From contig JAKJER010000002.1 in the NCBI GenBank assembly GCA_022705325.1, positions 188,891 through 252,890 of the forward strand: a DNA stretch of 64,000 nucleotides, given 5' to 3'. Position 1 is the stretch's first letter. Every line of letters begins with the position of its first letter. The position numbers and the translations under genes were made by a program. The notes under the pieces were generated by a model. The model did no database searches, had not been told where the DNA came from, and saw nothing but the letters and a program-made list of their open reading frames with translations. Below are positions 25,746-34,663 of the stretch, piece by piece. This DNA is from Planctomycetota bacterium. GTDB lineage: Bacteria; Planctomycetota; Phycisphaerae; SM23-33.

Positions 25746-26420
25746 TCAATCCAGCCGCCGCAGCTTGACGTTCCGCACCGCGCCGTGGGTCAGCCACGTC
25801 GAGACGCCCAGCGGCACGAACTCCTCCACCTCGATCCGGACGCTGAACTTGTGTTCGCTGCGCGCCAGCTCGATCAGCCGCTTGCCGTCCAGCCAGCACT
25901 CGATGCTGTCCCCGCTCACGCAGACCCGAACCGGGTACCACCGCTTGTTCTCGATCTCGACGTACTTCGAGTAGGGGTTGTTGGCCGCGTCGAAGCCGTC
26001 CACGCAGGAGACGCCCGTCACCGAGCCCCCCCACCCGGCGATCACGAACGTGAGCTGGTCCTTGCCCACCGGGAACGTCAGCGCGCAAGGGAAGTCGGCG
26101 CCGTCCACCCGCATCATCTCCAGGCTCACCTCGTAGTCCTCACGCGGGAGGGCCGCGGTGCACGTCACGCCGGTGGTCGTCTGGCCCATCCCCATCTGGA
26201 TGGCGCCGTCGCGGACGGCTACGCTGGCCGCTCCGCCGACCTCCGAGACCTTCCACCCGTCCAGCGTCTTGCCGTCGAAGAGCGGCGTCCAACCGTCGGC
26301 GTCGACGACGGCCTGAGGGGCCGGCCCGGCAGTGCCCGGCCCGCAGGAGGGCAACCAAGCCGCCACGAGGATCAAGACGATAGGCCAAGGCTTCACCAGA
26401 GCGACTGATTCATTGAACAT
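25746..26420 (-). CDS. DUF1080 (3-keto-disaccharide hydrolase-type) lipoprotein
   Basis: This 224-residue protein has a hydrophobic signal ending AAWLPSC (about 18-26), consistent with a lipoprotein cysteine. The mature part is a DUF1080 jelly-roll: DGWTPLFDGKTLDGWKVSE (about 42-60) is the family opening, followed by GAIQMGMGQT and SIECWLDGKRLIEL (about 175-188). Some DUF1080 proteins cleave 3-keto-glycosides; others may simply bind glycans. The ATG has GGGAGA about 8 bases upstream. It sits alone between the methyltransferase and the TIR gene. It may act with the exported Gfo/Idh oxidoreductases elsewhere in the window, which is inference. Confidence 0.8.
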   Translation of the reverse strand: MFNESVALVKPWPIVLILVAAWLPSCGPGTAGPAPQAVVDADGWTPLFDGKTLDGWKVSEVGGAASVAVRDGAIQMGMGQTTTGVTCTAALPREDYEVSLEMMRVDGADFPCALTFPVGKDQLTFVIAGWGGSVTGVSCVDGFDAANNPYSKYVEIENKRWYPVRVCVSGDSIECWLDGKRLIELARSEHKFSVRIEVEEFVPLGVSTWLTHGAVRNVKLRRLD

Positions 26421-26580
26421 GGCGGAATCTCCCGGATGACCAGTCCGGCTCCGCAGTCGAGCCGGATCGGTGGGTCTCTAAACTGTCTCGGATGAGGACT
26501 TCGCCTGTACCTGCGTTGATTCCTTGTGTGGGCGACCCTAGTACTCCCGCCTACACACCCACACATCATGACACCTTCGG

Positions 26581-28044
26581 TCAGTCCACATATCGCAGGA
26601 TCTTCTCGAATTCGGGCGGAGCATAGCGCAAGGCCTCGAAAGTCCGGAGGCTTGCAGGCAACTTGGAGGGTTCGAGCCCACCGACCATGACCGTAATGAG
26701 GTTTCCGGCTTTTCTTCCCGAACGTTTCTCGTTGATGAAGAACCCCCACTCCGCCTCCACCCAACTTGCGTCGGCGTTTTCCTCGCTACTGGCGACGACA
26801 ATCATGTGTTGCGTCTGGTCGAGAGCCTTGTCTATGGCCTTGCGGTAGTCCGAGCCTCTTAGGTTGGGCAACGAAACCTTGCTGAAGAACACAGAAACCC
26901 CGTGTTGTGTCAGGAAATTGTAGACGTGCTCGGCATAGCTGTAATCTTCGCTCTTGGCGCTGATGAAGACCTTCGGCGCATCCGAAAGAGGCGAGATGGT
27001 AGCGGGCCCACGGGCAAGCTGCGCGTCGATTTCACGGATGGCGGCTATGGCACGCTGCCGAGAGGAGAGTCCGGACGTTTCGGACGATTCCGCGATTTCC
27101 TGCCAGGCGCGGTCAAAATTCCCCACGTAATCGCCCACGGTAGGAGGGTGCGTTGTGAGAATGCATATGCTGCGGCTGCCTGTCACCCCTGCGAAGATAC
27201 TCTTCGCAGCGAACCAGTCGCCCAGGATGATGGAACGGGTCATGCTTTCGCGCGCTTGAAGAGCTACTCTGACGGCATCGTCCTCCATGCTCTCCAGGAA
27301 CTCCGTCAGCAGACTTGCCCGGGTCCGCCACACTTTGGGGCCCAACTCGATCAGGCTGGCGGCCGGATAGATGATCAGGCTGCACCCTTGGCTCCGCGCG
27401 TGCTCTTCGAGAGCAAGGCGTTGCCCTCGGAGTTGACGGTGGAGATAGGACCGGTCGTCCAACTGTCCGGACCAGTCCGCCCAGACTGGGGAATTCGGCG
27501 CGGCCGCAGGTATGCAGAATGAGCTGAGTCCGCCTTCCTCCCGTACATGTGCCGGTCCATCCATGTCGAGAATCTGGCGTGCCCGTGACTCGACCTCGCT
27601 TGCATGTTCCTCGGGAGTTTCAGAGAACTGATATCCAGGCCTGCCCGCGTCGCCGGCTCGGCGCAGACGCTGGGCGAGGACCTCGGAGTTGAGCCGCTCG
27701 CACAGGTCGGAGAGATCGTCCTCTACCCTCACGGCGTTCACTTCGTTCAAAAGCCCCGCCGGCAGCGAGCCTGTCGCCACAGGCAGTGTGGGTGTTCCAG
27801 CACCCAGAGCATACCCGATCTCCTGAAACAGCCAAGACCGCCGCGCTGAGTCATGAGTAAGGACCGGTACGTATAGGTGCGAGTAGGCGATGAGAGCACG
27901 GCGATCCTGGCTCAACCCCCGATCAACAGTTGCCCACCAGGCCAAGTGACCCATGTCTTGCAGGTGCTGTGCTATCCTACCCGCAAGGCCGGCATCCTGG
28001 TGCCCGAAGCCAACATAGATGCGATATCGATGCGTTATCGCCAT
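26581..28044 (-). CDS. Double-TIR-domain protein with an unassigned central region (candidate immune NADase)
   Basis: This 487-residue cytosolic protein has a TIR-like domain at each end. Residues 1-125 show YRIYVGFGHQDAGLAGRIAQ, SHLYVPVLTHDSARRSWLFQEIG and Glu75. Residues 358-487 show KVFISAKSEDYSYAEHVYNF, GSDYRKAIDKALDQTQHMIV and SWVEAEWGFF, where Glu430 or Glu432 would be the catalytic glutamate of NAD+-cleaving TIRs. The middle (about 175-345) has alternating strands and helices, including SLIIYPAASLIELG, TRSIILGDWFAAKSIF and RSICILTTHPP; I do not recognise it. GC content and codon use are visibly lower than in neighbours, suggesting transfer. No partner gene is adjacent. GGGAGAG precedes the ATG. 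An antiphage function is inferred. Confidence 0.8.
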   Translation of the reverse strand: MAITHRYRIYVGFGHQDAGLAGRIAQHLQDMGHLAWWATVDRGLSQDRRALIAYSHLYVPVLTHDSARRSWLFQEIGYALGAGTPTLPVATGSLPAGLLNEVNAVRVEDDLSDLCERLNSEVLAQRLRRAGDAGRPGYQFSETPEEHASEVESRARQILDMDGPAHVREEGGLSSFCIPAAAPNSPVWADWSGQLDDRSYLHRQLRGQRLALEEHARSQGCSLIIYPAASLIELGPKVWRTRASLLTEFLESMEDDAVRVALQARESMTRSIILGDWFAAKSIFAGVTGSRSICILTTHPPTVGDYVGNFDRAWQEIAESSETSGLSSRQRAIAAIREIDAQLARGPATISPLSDAPKVFISAKSEDYSYAEHVYNFLTQHGVSVFFSKVSLPNLRGSDYRKAIDKALDQTQHMIVVASSEENADASWVEAEWGFFINEKRSGRKAGNLITVMVGGLEPSKLPASLRTFEALRYAPPEFEKILRYVD

Positions 28045-28410
28045 TCCAGACTCTCCCGGACGTTCAGAACTGTCTCAGATGGTCTCCGCAGTTTCGATGA
28101 CGACGTGAGTGTATCCGCGTCAGGCAGTGCGGGCAAGGACTATCGCCCCACTCGAGTGTTCCGCACAAACCCGAATGGGACAACGCGCGCCGCCATCCCT
28201 CCTTGGGAGGGCGACAATCGTGTCTGCGACTCTCGAACTACAGACCTATTGCGGAAAGGCTTCTGCAAGCGTTGCGTTAACCTCAGGAGTCCTGCCCGCC
28301 GGACCGGGCCTGTCGAAGACCGGTCCTGGCGGGTACAATGGTCGCGGCGGCGCGTTGGTGTCGCGCTGCCTCCATATTCCGATGCGGCGCCTTCGCGCCA
28401 GGGAGAGAGA
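28045..28410. other. Divergent intergenic region with a long inverted repeat
   Basis: About 366 bases between the TIR gene and the haem-motif gene; no supported gene inside. Positions 28295-28307 pair with 28320-28333 in a 13-bp stem with one bulged T and a 12-base loop. TACAAT (28334-28339) directly follows and may be a -10 for the downstream gene, though its -35 (TGTCGA, 28311-28316) is poor. The left part has the lower GC of the TIR gene and probably belongs to the same acquired segment. Confidence 0.5.
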
Positions 28411-31400
28411 ATGGCGAAACGAACGACGACGGTCGTAGCGGCGGGGTTGCTGGTGGTGCTGGCTGTTGGTGCGCTCGGCCACGGCGCCCCGGCTCCGGCC
28501 GCCCCGGCGGACGAACTGCTCCAGAAGCTGGACGCCCCCCTGCTGTTCGTCAAGCAGTTCAACTACCTCGGCATCCACATCTACGACGTCTACTACAAGT
28601 GGCGTCCGGGCGGGGGGATCTACATCATCGAGAACCCCTCCGACCCTCCGGCCCGCCACCGCATCCGCCCGGTAATCGACGCTACGACGCCCAATTCCCT
28701 GGGCAAGGGCGTCTACTTCGATCCCGATCTGTCCTACGACGCCAAGAAACTCCTCTTCTGCTACAAGAACGAGGCGCACGGCTCGACCTGCATCTACGAG
28801 ATCAACATCGACGGCACCGGCCTGCGCAAGGTCACGGACCCAAGCGACACCCTGTGCAACTACCACGGCGGACACGGCGGACAGCACGACGTCTTCCCCT
28901 GCTACCTCCCCGACGGGCGGATCCTGTTCAACTCCACCCGCAAGAGCGGCCTGGTCCCCTGCGCCAACAGCGGCGTAGACATCATGCATACCATGGAGGC
29001 CGACGGGTCCAACATCCGCCCGCTCAGCGTCAACAACGTCAACGAGTTCGACCCCGTCCTGCTCAATGACGGCCGGATCATGTTCGGCCGGTGGGAGTAC
29101 GTGGACAAGACGGCCCTGACGCAGCAGTCGCTGTGGACGATCTTTCCGGACGGTACGAACGAGACCGCCCTGTACGCCAACAACATGGTCTTTCCCGAGG
29201 CCGTCCTCGATGCCCGCCCGGTGCCCGGCACGACCAATCTGATCGTGGGCTCGTTCACCAAGCACAACGCCCCCCCTCGGGGCACGATCGGCATGATCGA
29301 CATCGAGGCGGGCAAGAACGACCCCGCCGCCATTCACAACTTCGAGTTCCCCGACCAGCCCACGCGCGACGTGGGCGACTCCTGCGAGCCCTGGCCCCTC
29401 AGCCGCGACGTGGTGCTCTACAGCGGCAAGCCGGCAGGGGCCAAGTTCAACGCCCTGATCATCATCGACCGCAGCGGGCGACGGAGCGTTGTCCGCAGCG
29501 ATCCGGAGATCGACCTGCACTCGCCCATGCTCGTCAAGCCCCGCGCCATGCCCCCGCTGCTGCCCAGCCACGAGGCCAGGAGGGAAAGCACCGGGCGGTT
29601 CCTCCTCCAGAACGTCTACGACGGCCTGCCAGGCGTCAAGCCGGGCGAGGTCAAGTCCCTGCGCGTGGTGGAAGAGACCTCCCGCGTAAGCGCGACGCCC
29701 GGCGGGGCCTACAACCAGACCTTCCTGCTGAGCTGCGCCCTGGCGTTCAGCGCCAAGCACTTCCTGGGCGTGGTGCCCGTCGAGGAGGACGGGTCGGCCT
29801 ACTTCGAGGCCCCCTCGGGAAAGGCCCTGTACTTCCAGGCCCTGGACGCCGACGGGCGTCTGGTGCGGTCCATGCGGACGTTCGTGCAGGCCACCCCGGG
29901 CGTCACCCGCTCGTGCATCGGCTGCCACGAGTACAAGTACGGCGCCCCGCCGCGCCGCCCCCAGTCGGCGCCGCTGGCGCTGTCTCGCGAGCCCAGCAAG
30001 CTCAAGGACGAATCCTGGGGAAGCGGCTTCATGGACTTTCCCTCGATGGTCCAGCCCATCCTGGACAAGCACTGCGTCTCCTGCCACGGCGGGGCCAAGG
30101 GCTTCGCCGGCCGGCTCGATCTCACCGGAGGCTGGACCGAGCACTTCTCCATCAGCTACGAGAACCTCACCGCCCGGCGACACACGCAGTTGGTGGCCCA
30201 CCTGATCAGCGGCATCGACTGCATGAACGGGACGGCGTGGTGGTCGGCGCAGATCTTCGGCCCGCGACAGCACGGCTCGGCGACCGCGCCGCTGGCCCAC
30301 GTGCTGGTCAGCGGGCACAAGGACCGCATCCCCAACCTCACGCGGACCGAGCGCGACCTGCTCATGGCGTGGATCGACTCCAACGGGCTCTTTCACGGCA
30401 ACTGGGACTACACCAAGAACGGACCCGCCATCCGCTCCTGGGCGGCGACCAGGAAGGCCCTGCGGGCCAAGCTCGACCAGCTCGGGTGCATGAAGTGCCA
30501 CACCGACAAGCACATCGAGAACGATTGGATCAACCTTCGTCAGCCGCAGCTCAGCCGCGTCCTGCGCGCCCCGCTGAAGGCCGGAGGCGACGGCTTCGGG
30601 GCCGCCCTGTGTCGCAACGCCAAGCAGGATCCGGAGCGCATCCGCACCCGTCTGTTGTACAACGGCTTCTACCAGCACGCGGTCCAGCCGCTCAAGGCCT
30701 ACGAGTCGCGCGAGCTGCCCCCGCCCAATACCCAGGGCGAGCCCGTCATCACCTTCGCCTCGACCGCCGATGCCGGCTATCAGGACCTGCTGGCGATCAT
30801 CCGCAGCGGCCGCGAGCAGGCGCTCGCGGCTCCGCGGGTGGACATGCCAGGCGCGGAGATCATCGCCGGCGCCTCGCGACAGATCTTCCCGACGCCCATT
30901 CCTCACCCCCTGCCCCAACTCAAGGCCGCCATCGAGGGCGACGGAGTGGTCCGTCTGGCCTGGGAGCAGTCGGCCCGCACCATCGGCTTGACGTTCGAAC
31001 TGCATCGCCTGCCCCTTGCGGACGCCCCCTGCAACGATAAGACGCTGCTGACCTCGACGACGCTGTTCTCGTACACGGATGCCGACGTTCCCGCGGGGCG
31101 GCAGCACTACGCCCTGATCGCGGCGAACGCGGCCGAGCGGTCCGAGGCGGTGCGGCTCTCGGTGGAAGTGCCCCCGCCCGCCCCGCCGCCGGCCCCCGCG
31201 GGCCTGACCGCGAGGGCCCTGCCCGGACGCGTCGAGTTGAGCTGGCAGGGCGCCGGCGAGGTGCGATACAGCGTTTACCGTTCGGGCGGAGGCGGCGAGC
31301 CCGCCAAACTGACGCCCGAGCCGATCGCCCTGAGTTCGTTCGTCGATGCCGTTACCGAGGGGACTTACGCATACACCGTGCGGTCGGTCAGCCGGCGCGG

Positions 31401-32055
31401 CGCCCAGAGCCCGCCCAGCCAGGCCGCCCAGGCCACCGCCCTTCCCGAACCGCGCGAGGCCGTCTTTGTCGCCGACTTCGCCGCCGCGGCGGACGCGACG
31501 GTGCTCGGCGGGGGCAAGGCGGCCGCCACGGTGCACGGCCCGGCCAAGGCCGGCGGAGGCCTGCTGGACCTCCGCAAGGGAGGCTTCGTCACCTACGCCC
31601 GGCGGGCGGAGTGGGACCTGGCCCAGACCGGGCGATTCAGCATCGAATGCTGGGTCAAGTTCGAGCAACCCGGTCAGATGCCCGTCGTCCTGAGCGCCGG
31701 ACTGTGGCGCAGCCGCGGGTGGTTCCTCCAGCGGATCGGGGCGGGGTGGCGGTGGCACGTCGGCGGCATCGACTGCGACGGCGGCACGGGCGCGGTCGGG
31801 CAGTGGACGCACCTGGCCGCCGTCTTCGACGGTCGACAGGCCCGCCTCTTCCAGGACGGCAAGCAGGTGGCCGAGGTGGACTGCGCCCCCGTTCGCACCC
31901 CCTGGGAGAACCCCATGTACGTGGGACAGTACAGCGGGACGCAGGAAGCGTCCTACCAGGTGAGCGGCTGGATCGGCCAGGTGAAGGTCTACGTCCGCCC
32001 GCTGACGCAGGCCGACGCCGCCCGCGCCTTCCAGGCCGGCCCGCCCAAATCGTAA
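28411..32055 (+). CDS. Giant secreted HzsA-like protein with three CxxCH motifs, Fn3 and LamG domains
   Basis: This 1214-residue exported protein has a signal peptide (MAKRTTTVVAAGLLVVLAVG) and TolB/PD40-like propeller repeats (about 60-400: YFDPDLSYDAKKLLFCYKN, CYLPDGRILFNSTRK). Three CxxCH haem motifs follow: CIGCH (Cys502), CVSCH (Cys555, preceded by QPILDKH) and CMKCH (Cys693). Downstream are a short Fn3-like pair (about 850-1010, rich in proline) and a C-terminal LamG domain (about 1035-1205: FSIECWVKFEQPGQMPVVLS, WTHLAAVFDGRQARLFQDGK). It shares propeller-plus-haem architecture with the protein at 17326-20265. Role and partner unknown; surface electron transfer or redox sensing is possible. 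GGGAGAGAGA precedes the ATG and a strong terminator follows. Confidence 0.78.
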   Translation: MAKRTTTVVAAGLLVVLAVGALGHGAPAPAAPADELLQKLDAPLLFVKQFNYLGIHIYDVYYKWRPGGGIYIIENPSDPPARHRIRPVIDATTPNSLGKGVYFDPDLSYDAKKLLFCYKNEAHGSTCIYEINIDGTGLRKVTDPSDTLCNYHGGHGGQHDVFPCYLPDGRILFNSTRKSGLVPCANSGVDIMHTMEADGSNIRPLSVNNVNEFDPVLLNDGRIMFGRWEYVDKTALTQQSLWTIFPDGTNETALYANNMVFPEAVLDARPVPGTTNLIVGSFTKHNAPPRGTIGMIDIEAGKNDPAAIHNFEFPDQPTRDVGDSCEPWPLSRDVVLYSGKPAGAKFNALIIIDRSGRRSVVRSDPEIDLHSPMLVKPRAMPPLLPSHEARRESTGRFLLQNVYDGLPGVKPGEVKSLRVVEETSRVSATPGGAYNQTFLLSCALAFSAKHFLGVVPVEEDGSAYFEAPSGKALYFQALDADGRLVRSMRTFVQATPGVTRSCIGCHEYKYGAPPRRPQSAPLALSREPSKLKDESWGSGFMDFPSMVQPILDKHCVSCHGGAKGFAGRLDLTGGWTEHFSISYENLTARRHTQLVAHLISGIDCMNGTAWWSAQIFGPRQHGSATAPLAHVLVSGHKDRIPNLTRTERDLLMAWIDSNGLFHGNWDYTKNGPAIRSWAATRKALRAKLDQLGCMKCHTDKHIENDWINLRQPQLSRVLRAPLKAGGDGFGAALCRNAKQDPERIRTRLLYNGFYQHAVQPLKAYESRELPPPNTQGEPVITFASTADAGYQDLLAIIRSGREQALAAPRVDMPGAEIIAGASRQIFPTPIPHPLPQLKAAIEGDGVVRLAWEQSARTIGLTFELHRLPLADAPCNDKTLLTSTTLFSYTDADVPAGRQHYALIAANAAERSEAVRLSVEVPPPAPPPAPAGLTARALPGRVELSWQGAGEVRYSVYRSGGGGEPAKLTPEPIALSSFVDAVTEGTYAYTVRSVSRRGAQSPPSQAAQATALPEPREAVFVADFAAAADATVLGGGKAAATVHGPAKAGGGLLDLRKGGFVTYARRAEWDLAQTGRFSIECWVKFEQPGQMPVVLSAGLWRSRGWFLQRIGAGWRWHVGGIDCDGGTGAVGQWTHLAAVFDGRQARLFQDGKQVAEVDCAPVRTPWENPMYVGQYSGTQEASYQVSGWIGQVKVYVRPLTQADAARAFQAGPPKS

Positions 32056-32078
32056 TGCGGCAGGAACGGTGGAACAGC

Positions 32079-32110
32079 AAAGCCCACCCCTGAGGGGTGG
32101 GCTTTTCTTT
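32079..32110 (+). terminator. Rho-independent terminator of the haem-motif gene
   Basis: A 12-bp perfect stem (32079-32090 with 32094-32105), TGA loop, then TTCTTT. It lies 24 bases past the stop codon. The opposite strand also has an A/T-rich flank, so it may serve the convergent gene too. Confidence 0.9.
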
Positions 32111-32198
32111 CAATCATCTTCGGTGCGAGCGGGGCGAGCACTGCCCGGACCCGCGTGAAAAGCAACGGGCGGCTCATCGCCGCCCGCTGTCGATTCCG

Positions 32199-32261
32199 CT
32201 ATTGCCTATTCCCTAGTCCCTGCTCCGCAGTCCCTATTCCCTATTCCCTTGTCCCTGCTAC
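32199..32261. repeat. Tandem heptamer repeat (nine units)
   Basis: Nine consecutive degenerate 7-base units with consensus CTATTCC on the plus strand. The three identical or near-identical units are at 32206-32212, 32234-32240 and 32241-32247. The array ends across the stop codon (32258-32260) of the minus-strand gene. Confidence 0.85.
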
Positions 32262-33430
32262 TTGAGCGTCTCCTGCACGGCCAGCAGCACGTAGCTGGTC
32301 ACCAGGACGGGGCTGTTCTCGGACCAGCGGTCGGCCTCGTTGATCCACGAGCCGTCCGGCTTGACCTGCTTGGCAAGGGCGTCGATCAACTCGTGTCGCC
32401 AGTTGTGCTCCTTGCCCTCGACATCCTTGATGACCGGCTGGCCCCAGGCCCGCAGGGCCTTGGCGAACACATGATAGTAGTAGAACAGACCCTGCCTGGA
32501 TTGGGTCTGCGGCATGTTCGGGTTGCTGTCCAGCCGCCAGTAGCGGCGAATCCAGGCGTAGGCCGCCGTCACGCGCGGATCGTCCTTTGCCACCCCCGCG
32601 TACAGCATGCTCTTGAAGCCCACGTACGTCATCGAGCCGTAGCTTCGAAGCCCTTTGCCGGCCGTCCCCTCGCCGGCCATCGACTGGGCGTCGGTAGGCT
32701 TGCCTCGAAGCGCCGGGGCGTAAATGAACCCGCCGTCGTTGCCGCCCTCGGCCGCGAACGGCAGCGGGTTGGACTCGCTGCGGTTCTGGCAGCGGGCCAC
32801 GAAGCTCAGGGCGTTCTGCATGGCCGGGTCCTCCGGCTTGACGCCCGCCTCGTGCATGGCGTCCAGCCACATCCCAACGTTGCTCAGGTCGGGTCGCCCG
32901 TGCTTGCCGTAGCTCACTCCGCCCGCGAACGGGTGGTCCTTGGTGATCTTGTCGCCGTCGGGCGACTCCGAGCCGGGCAGGATCTGCTGGCCGCGGAGAT
33001 ACTTGATCGCGTCATCCAGCACGCCCTGCCTCTGGGGGTCCTTGGCGGCCGCCAGGGCCATCACCGCCACCGAGGTGGTGTAGTTGTTGTAGCCCAGCTT
33101 CGGGTCGTAGATCCCCCCGTCCTTCTGACGGAACGCGAGCATGGCGTCGAAGCCCTTCTTCACAACCTCGTGGTTGGGGCCGAAGTCGGGATGCTGCACC
33201 AGGACCTTGAGCACCATGGCCGTGATGGCCGGCTTGTTCGCCCCGCCGCCCATCGACCACCCGCCGTCTTCCTCGCGGGCCGACAACAGGAACTTCACTC
33301 CCCCCGCCATCAGTTCCTGGGCCTGCTTGCGGTGGGCGCCGTCCATCGTGGCGTCGTCAGCCCATGCAGCCCCGCCCAGCAGGGACGTCGCCGCTACCGC
33401 CGCCAACGCAACTCGAATCGCATATTTCAT
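32258..33430 (-). CDS. Exported terpene-cyclase-type repeat protein (prenyltransferase/squalene oxidase repeats)
   Basis: This 390-residue protein has a signal peptide (MKYAIRVALAAVAATSLLGGAAWA) and an alpha/alpha-toroid built of squalene-cyclase/prenyltransferase repeats, seen as FLLSAREEDGGWSMGG, AFRQKDGGIYDPK, GGNDGGFIYAP and KQVKPDGSWINEADRW. Such exported repeat proteins are common in Planctomycetota and are not cyclases in the usual sense. The catalytic DxDD motif of hopene cyclases is not visible. Function unknown; a scaffold or binding role is possible. The gene converges on the haem-motif gene, and its stop codon lies within a heptamer repeat. CAGGAGACC precedes the ATG. Confidence 0.8.
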   Translation of the reverse strand: MKYAIRVALAAVAATSLLGGAAWADDATMDGAHRKQAQELMAGGVKFLLSAREEDGGWSMGGGANKPAITAMVLKVLVQHPDFGPNHEVVKKGFDAMLAFRQKDGGIYDPKLGYNNYTTSVAVMALAAAKDPQRQGVLDDAIKYLRGQQILPGSESPDGDKITKDHPFAGGVSYGKHGRPDLSNVGMWLDAMHEAGVKPEDPAMQNALSFVARCQNRSESNPLPFAAEGGNDGGFIYAPALRGKPTDAQSMAGEGTAGKGLRSYGSMTYVGFKSMLYAGVAKDDPRVTAAYAWIRRYWRLDSNPNMPQTQSRQGLFYYYHVFAKALRAWGQPVIKDVEGKEHNWRHELIDALAKQVKPDGSWINEADRWSENSPVLVTSYVLLAVQETLK

Positions 33431-33545
33431 TCTGGTCTCCTGTACGCTAACCGTTCACGGTCGTCGTGCCCGCATAGCGGGCGCACCGGTACTCTACCCG
33501 TTGCTGCTGTAACCGGCGTGCCAGAGACTGGCATCCGACGCAACT

Positions 33546-33574
33546 ATTGTACCCGTAGTTGGTTACCTTTTCCA
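33546..33574 (-). promoter_or_regulatory. Possible promoter of the terpene-cyclase-repeat gene
   Basis: On the minus strand TGGAAA (33574-33569), a 17-base spacer and TACAAT (33551-33546). The roughly 110-base leader that follows contains two hairpins (TGCCAG/CTGGCA near 33520-33535 and GCCCGC/GCGGGC near 33468-33482). The -35 is weak. Confidence 0.35.
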
Positions 33575-33641
33575 TCCATTCCAGCCGCCCCGCCGTTCTG
33601 CACAGACATGCACCACCGATCGCACCGCGGGTGTGCAGGGG

Positions 33642-34598
33642 CTACCTCGCCGCCTTCAGCCTGTCCAACGCCGAGCGGCTCACCCGCAGCACTGTCCCGT
33701 GGCGGTGGTCCCTGGGGAACTCCATCCGCCTGGAGACGTCCTGCCAGGTCTTCAGGTCGGCCGATTTGACCGCGCCGTAGTAGTGCGGGCGCGCGTAGTG
33801 GTCGAAGTACACGAAGTACTCGCTCCCGATGCGGATGGCGGACGGGCCCTCCACCCAGTCGATGGTGAAGGCCGGCCCCGCCGGGCCCCACGGCCCCCGT
33901 GGACTGTCGCCCCGGGCCATCCGCAGGTGCTTGGCCACCGGCTTGAGCGTCTCGTCCTTGACGATCAACCGGTAGCCGTCCTCCGCCTTCAGGATCGTCG
34001 CGTCAATGACGTTGAACCCGCCGTCGAAGAACAGCTTTGTCGGCTCGAACGTCTGAAAGTCCTTCGTCGCGGTGTAATACATCCGGTGGTTCCAGCCCTT
34101 GTCGGCGCCGGCCTCCGTCTCGGCGAACCTGCCCGGGATCGTGCTGGCCCAGAAGATCAGGAACTCGCACTTCTTGTCGTCGTAGAACAGTTCCGGCGCC
34201 CAGGCGTTACGGGCCTTGGGCTCGTGCATCATCGCCGGGATGTCCTTCTGGGCCGACCACTCGATCAGGTCCTTCGAACTGGCGTAGCCGATGATCCGGT
34301 CGCCCCAGCCGGTGGTCCAGACCATGTGGAACGTGCCGCCCGGCCCGGCCACGATGCATGGGTCGCGCATCAACTTGTGGGGGCCCAGCGTCGGACGAAG
34401 GAACGACCTGTCGCCCTTGAGCGGCCGCCACGTGTAGCCGTCCTCGCTCCAGGCCAGGTGCAGGCCGTCCTCTCCGTTGCCACGAAACGACGTGAACACG
34501 AACGCGCCGCTCTTTCCATCGTCGTCCGCCGCCCAGACTGGCGCCATCGCAACGCAATAGACAGCGCCTACCGCCATTAACTCCACGATCGTTCGCAT
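33642..34598 (-). CDS. GH43-like exported five-bladed propeller glycosidase
   Basis: This 318-residue protein has a signal peptide (MRTIVELMAVGAVYCVAMAPVWA) and a five-bladed propeller like GH43/GH117-type arabinosidases and xylosidases. Visible blades: LHLAWSEDGYTWRPL, MRDPCIVAGPGGTFHMVWTT, NAWAPELFYDDKKCEFLIFWAS and VEGPSAIRIGSEYFVYFD, whose EGP glutamate fits the GH43 catalytic acid. It is more like the distant planctomycete members than characterised xylosidases, so the substrate is open. The start at 34598 gives a clean signal peptide and GGAAAGG upstream; an ATG at 34631 (GAGGG upstream) would add 11 basic residues. It is divergent from the isomerase gene. Confidence 0.75.
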   Translation of the reverse strand: MRTIVELMAVGAVYCVAMAPVWAADDDGKSGAFVFTSFRGNGEDGLHLAWSEDGYTWRPLKGDRSFLRPTLGPHKLMRDPCIVAGPGGTFHMVWTTGWGDRIIGYASSKDLIEWSAQKDIPAMMHEPKARNAWAPELFYDDKKCEFLIFWASTIPGRFAETEAGADKGWNHRMYYTATKDFQTFEPTKLFFDGGFNVIDATILKAEDGYRLIVKDETLKPVAKHLRMARGDSPRGPWGPAGPAFTIDWVEGPSAIRIGSEYFVYFDHYARPHYYGAVKSADLKTWQDVSRRMEFPRDHRHGTVLRVSRSALDRLKAAR

Positions 34599-34663
34599 CC
34601 GCTTGCCTTTCCGCGCTGGTTGTTTGGTCATACCGTATTCGCCCTCGCAAACGGAGTCAACCG

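Noticed and set aside
26421..28410. The TIR gene as part of a multi-gene defence system such as Thoeris, CBASS or a short prokaryotic Argonaute pair
   Set aside because: No second effector, sensor, cyclase or Argonaute-like gene is adjacent; flanking genes are a DUF1080 lipoprotein and a secreted haem protein.
28246..31812. A minus-strand open frame of about 1190 codons opposite the three-haem protein
   Set aside because: The plus frame has CxxCH, LamG and signal motifs. The antisense frame has no recognisable domain and a biased composition.
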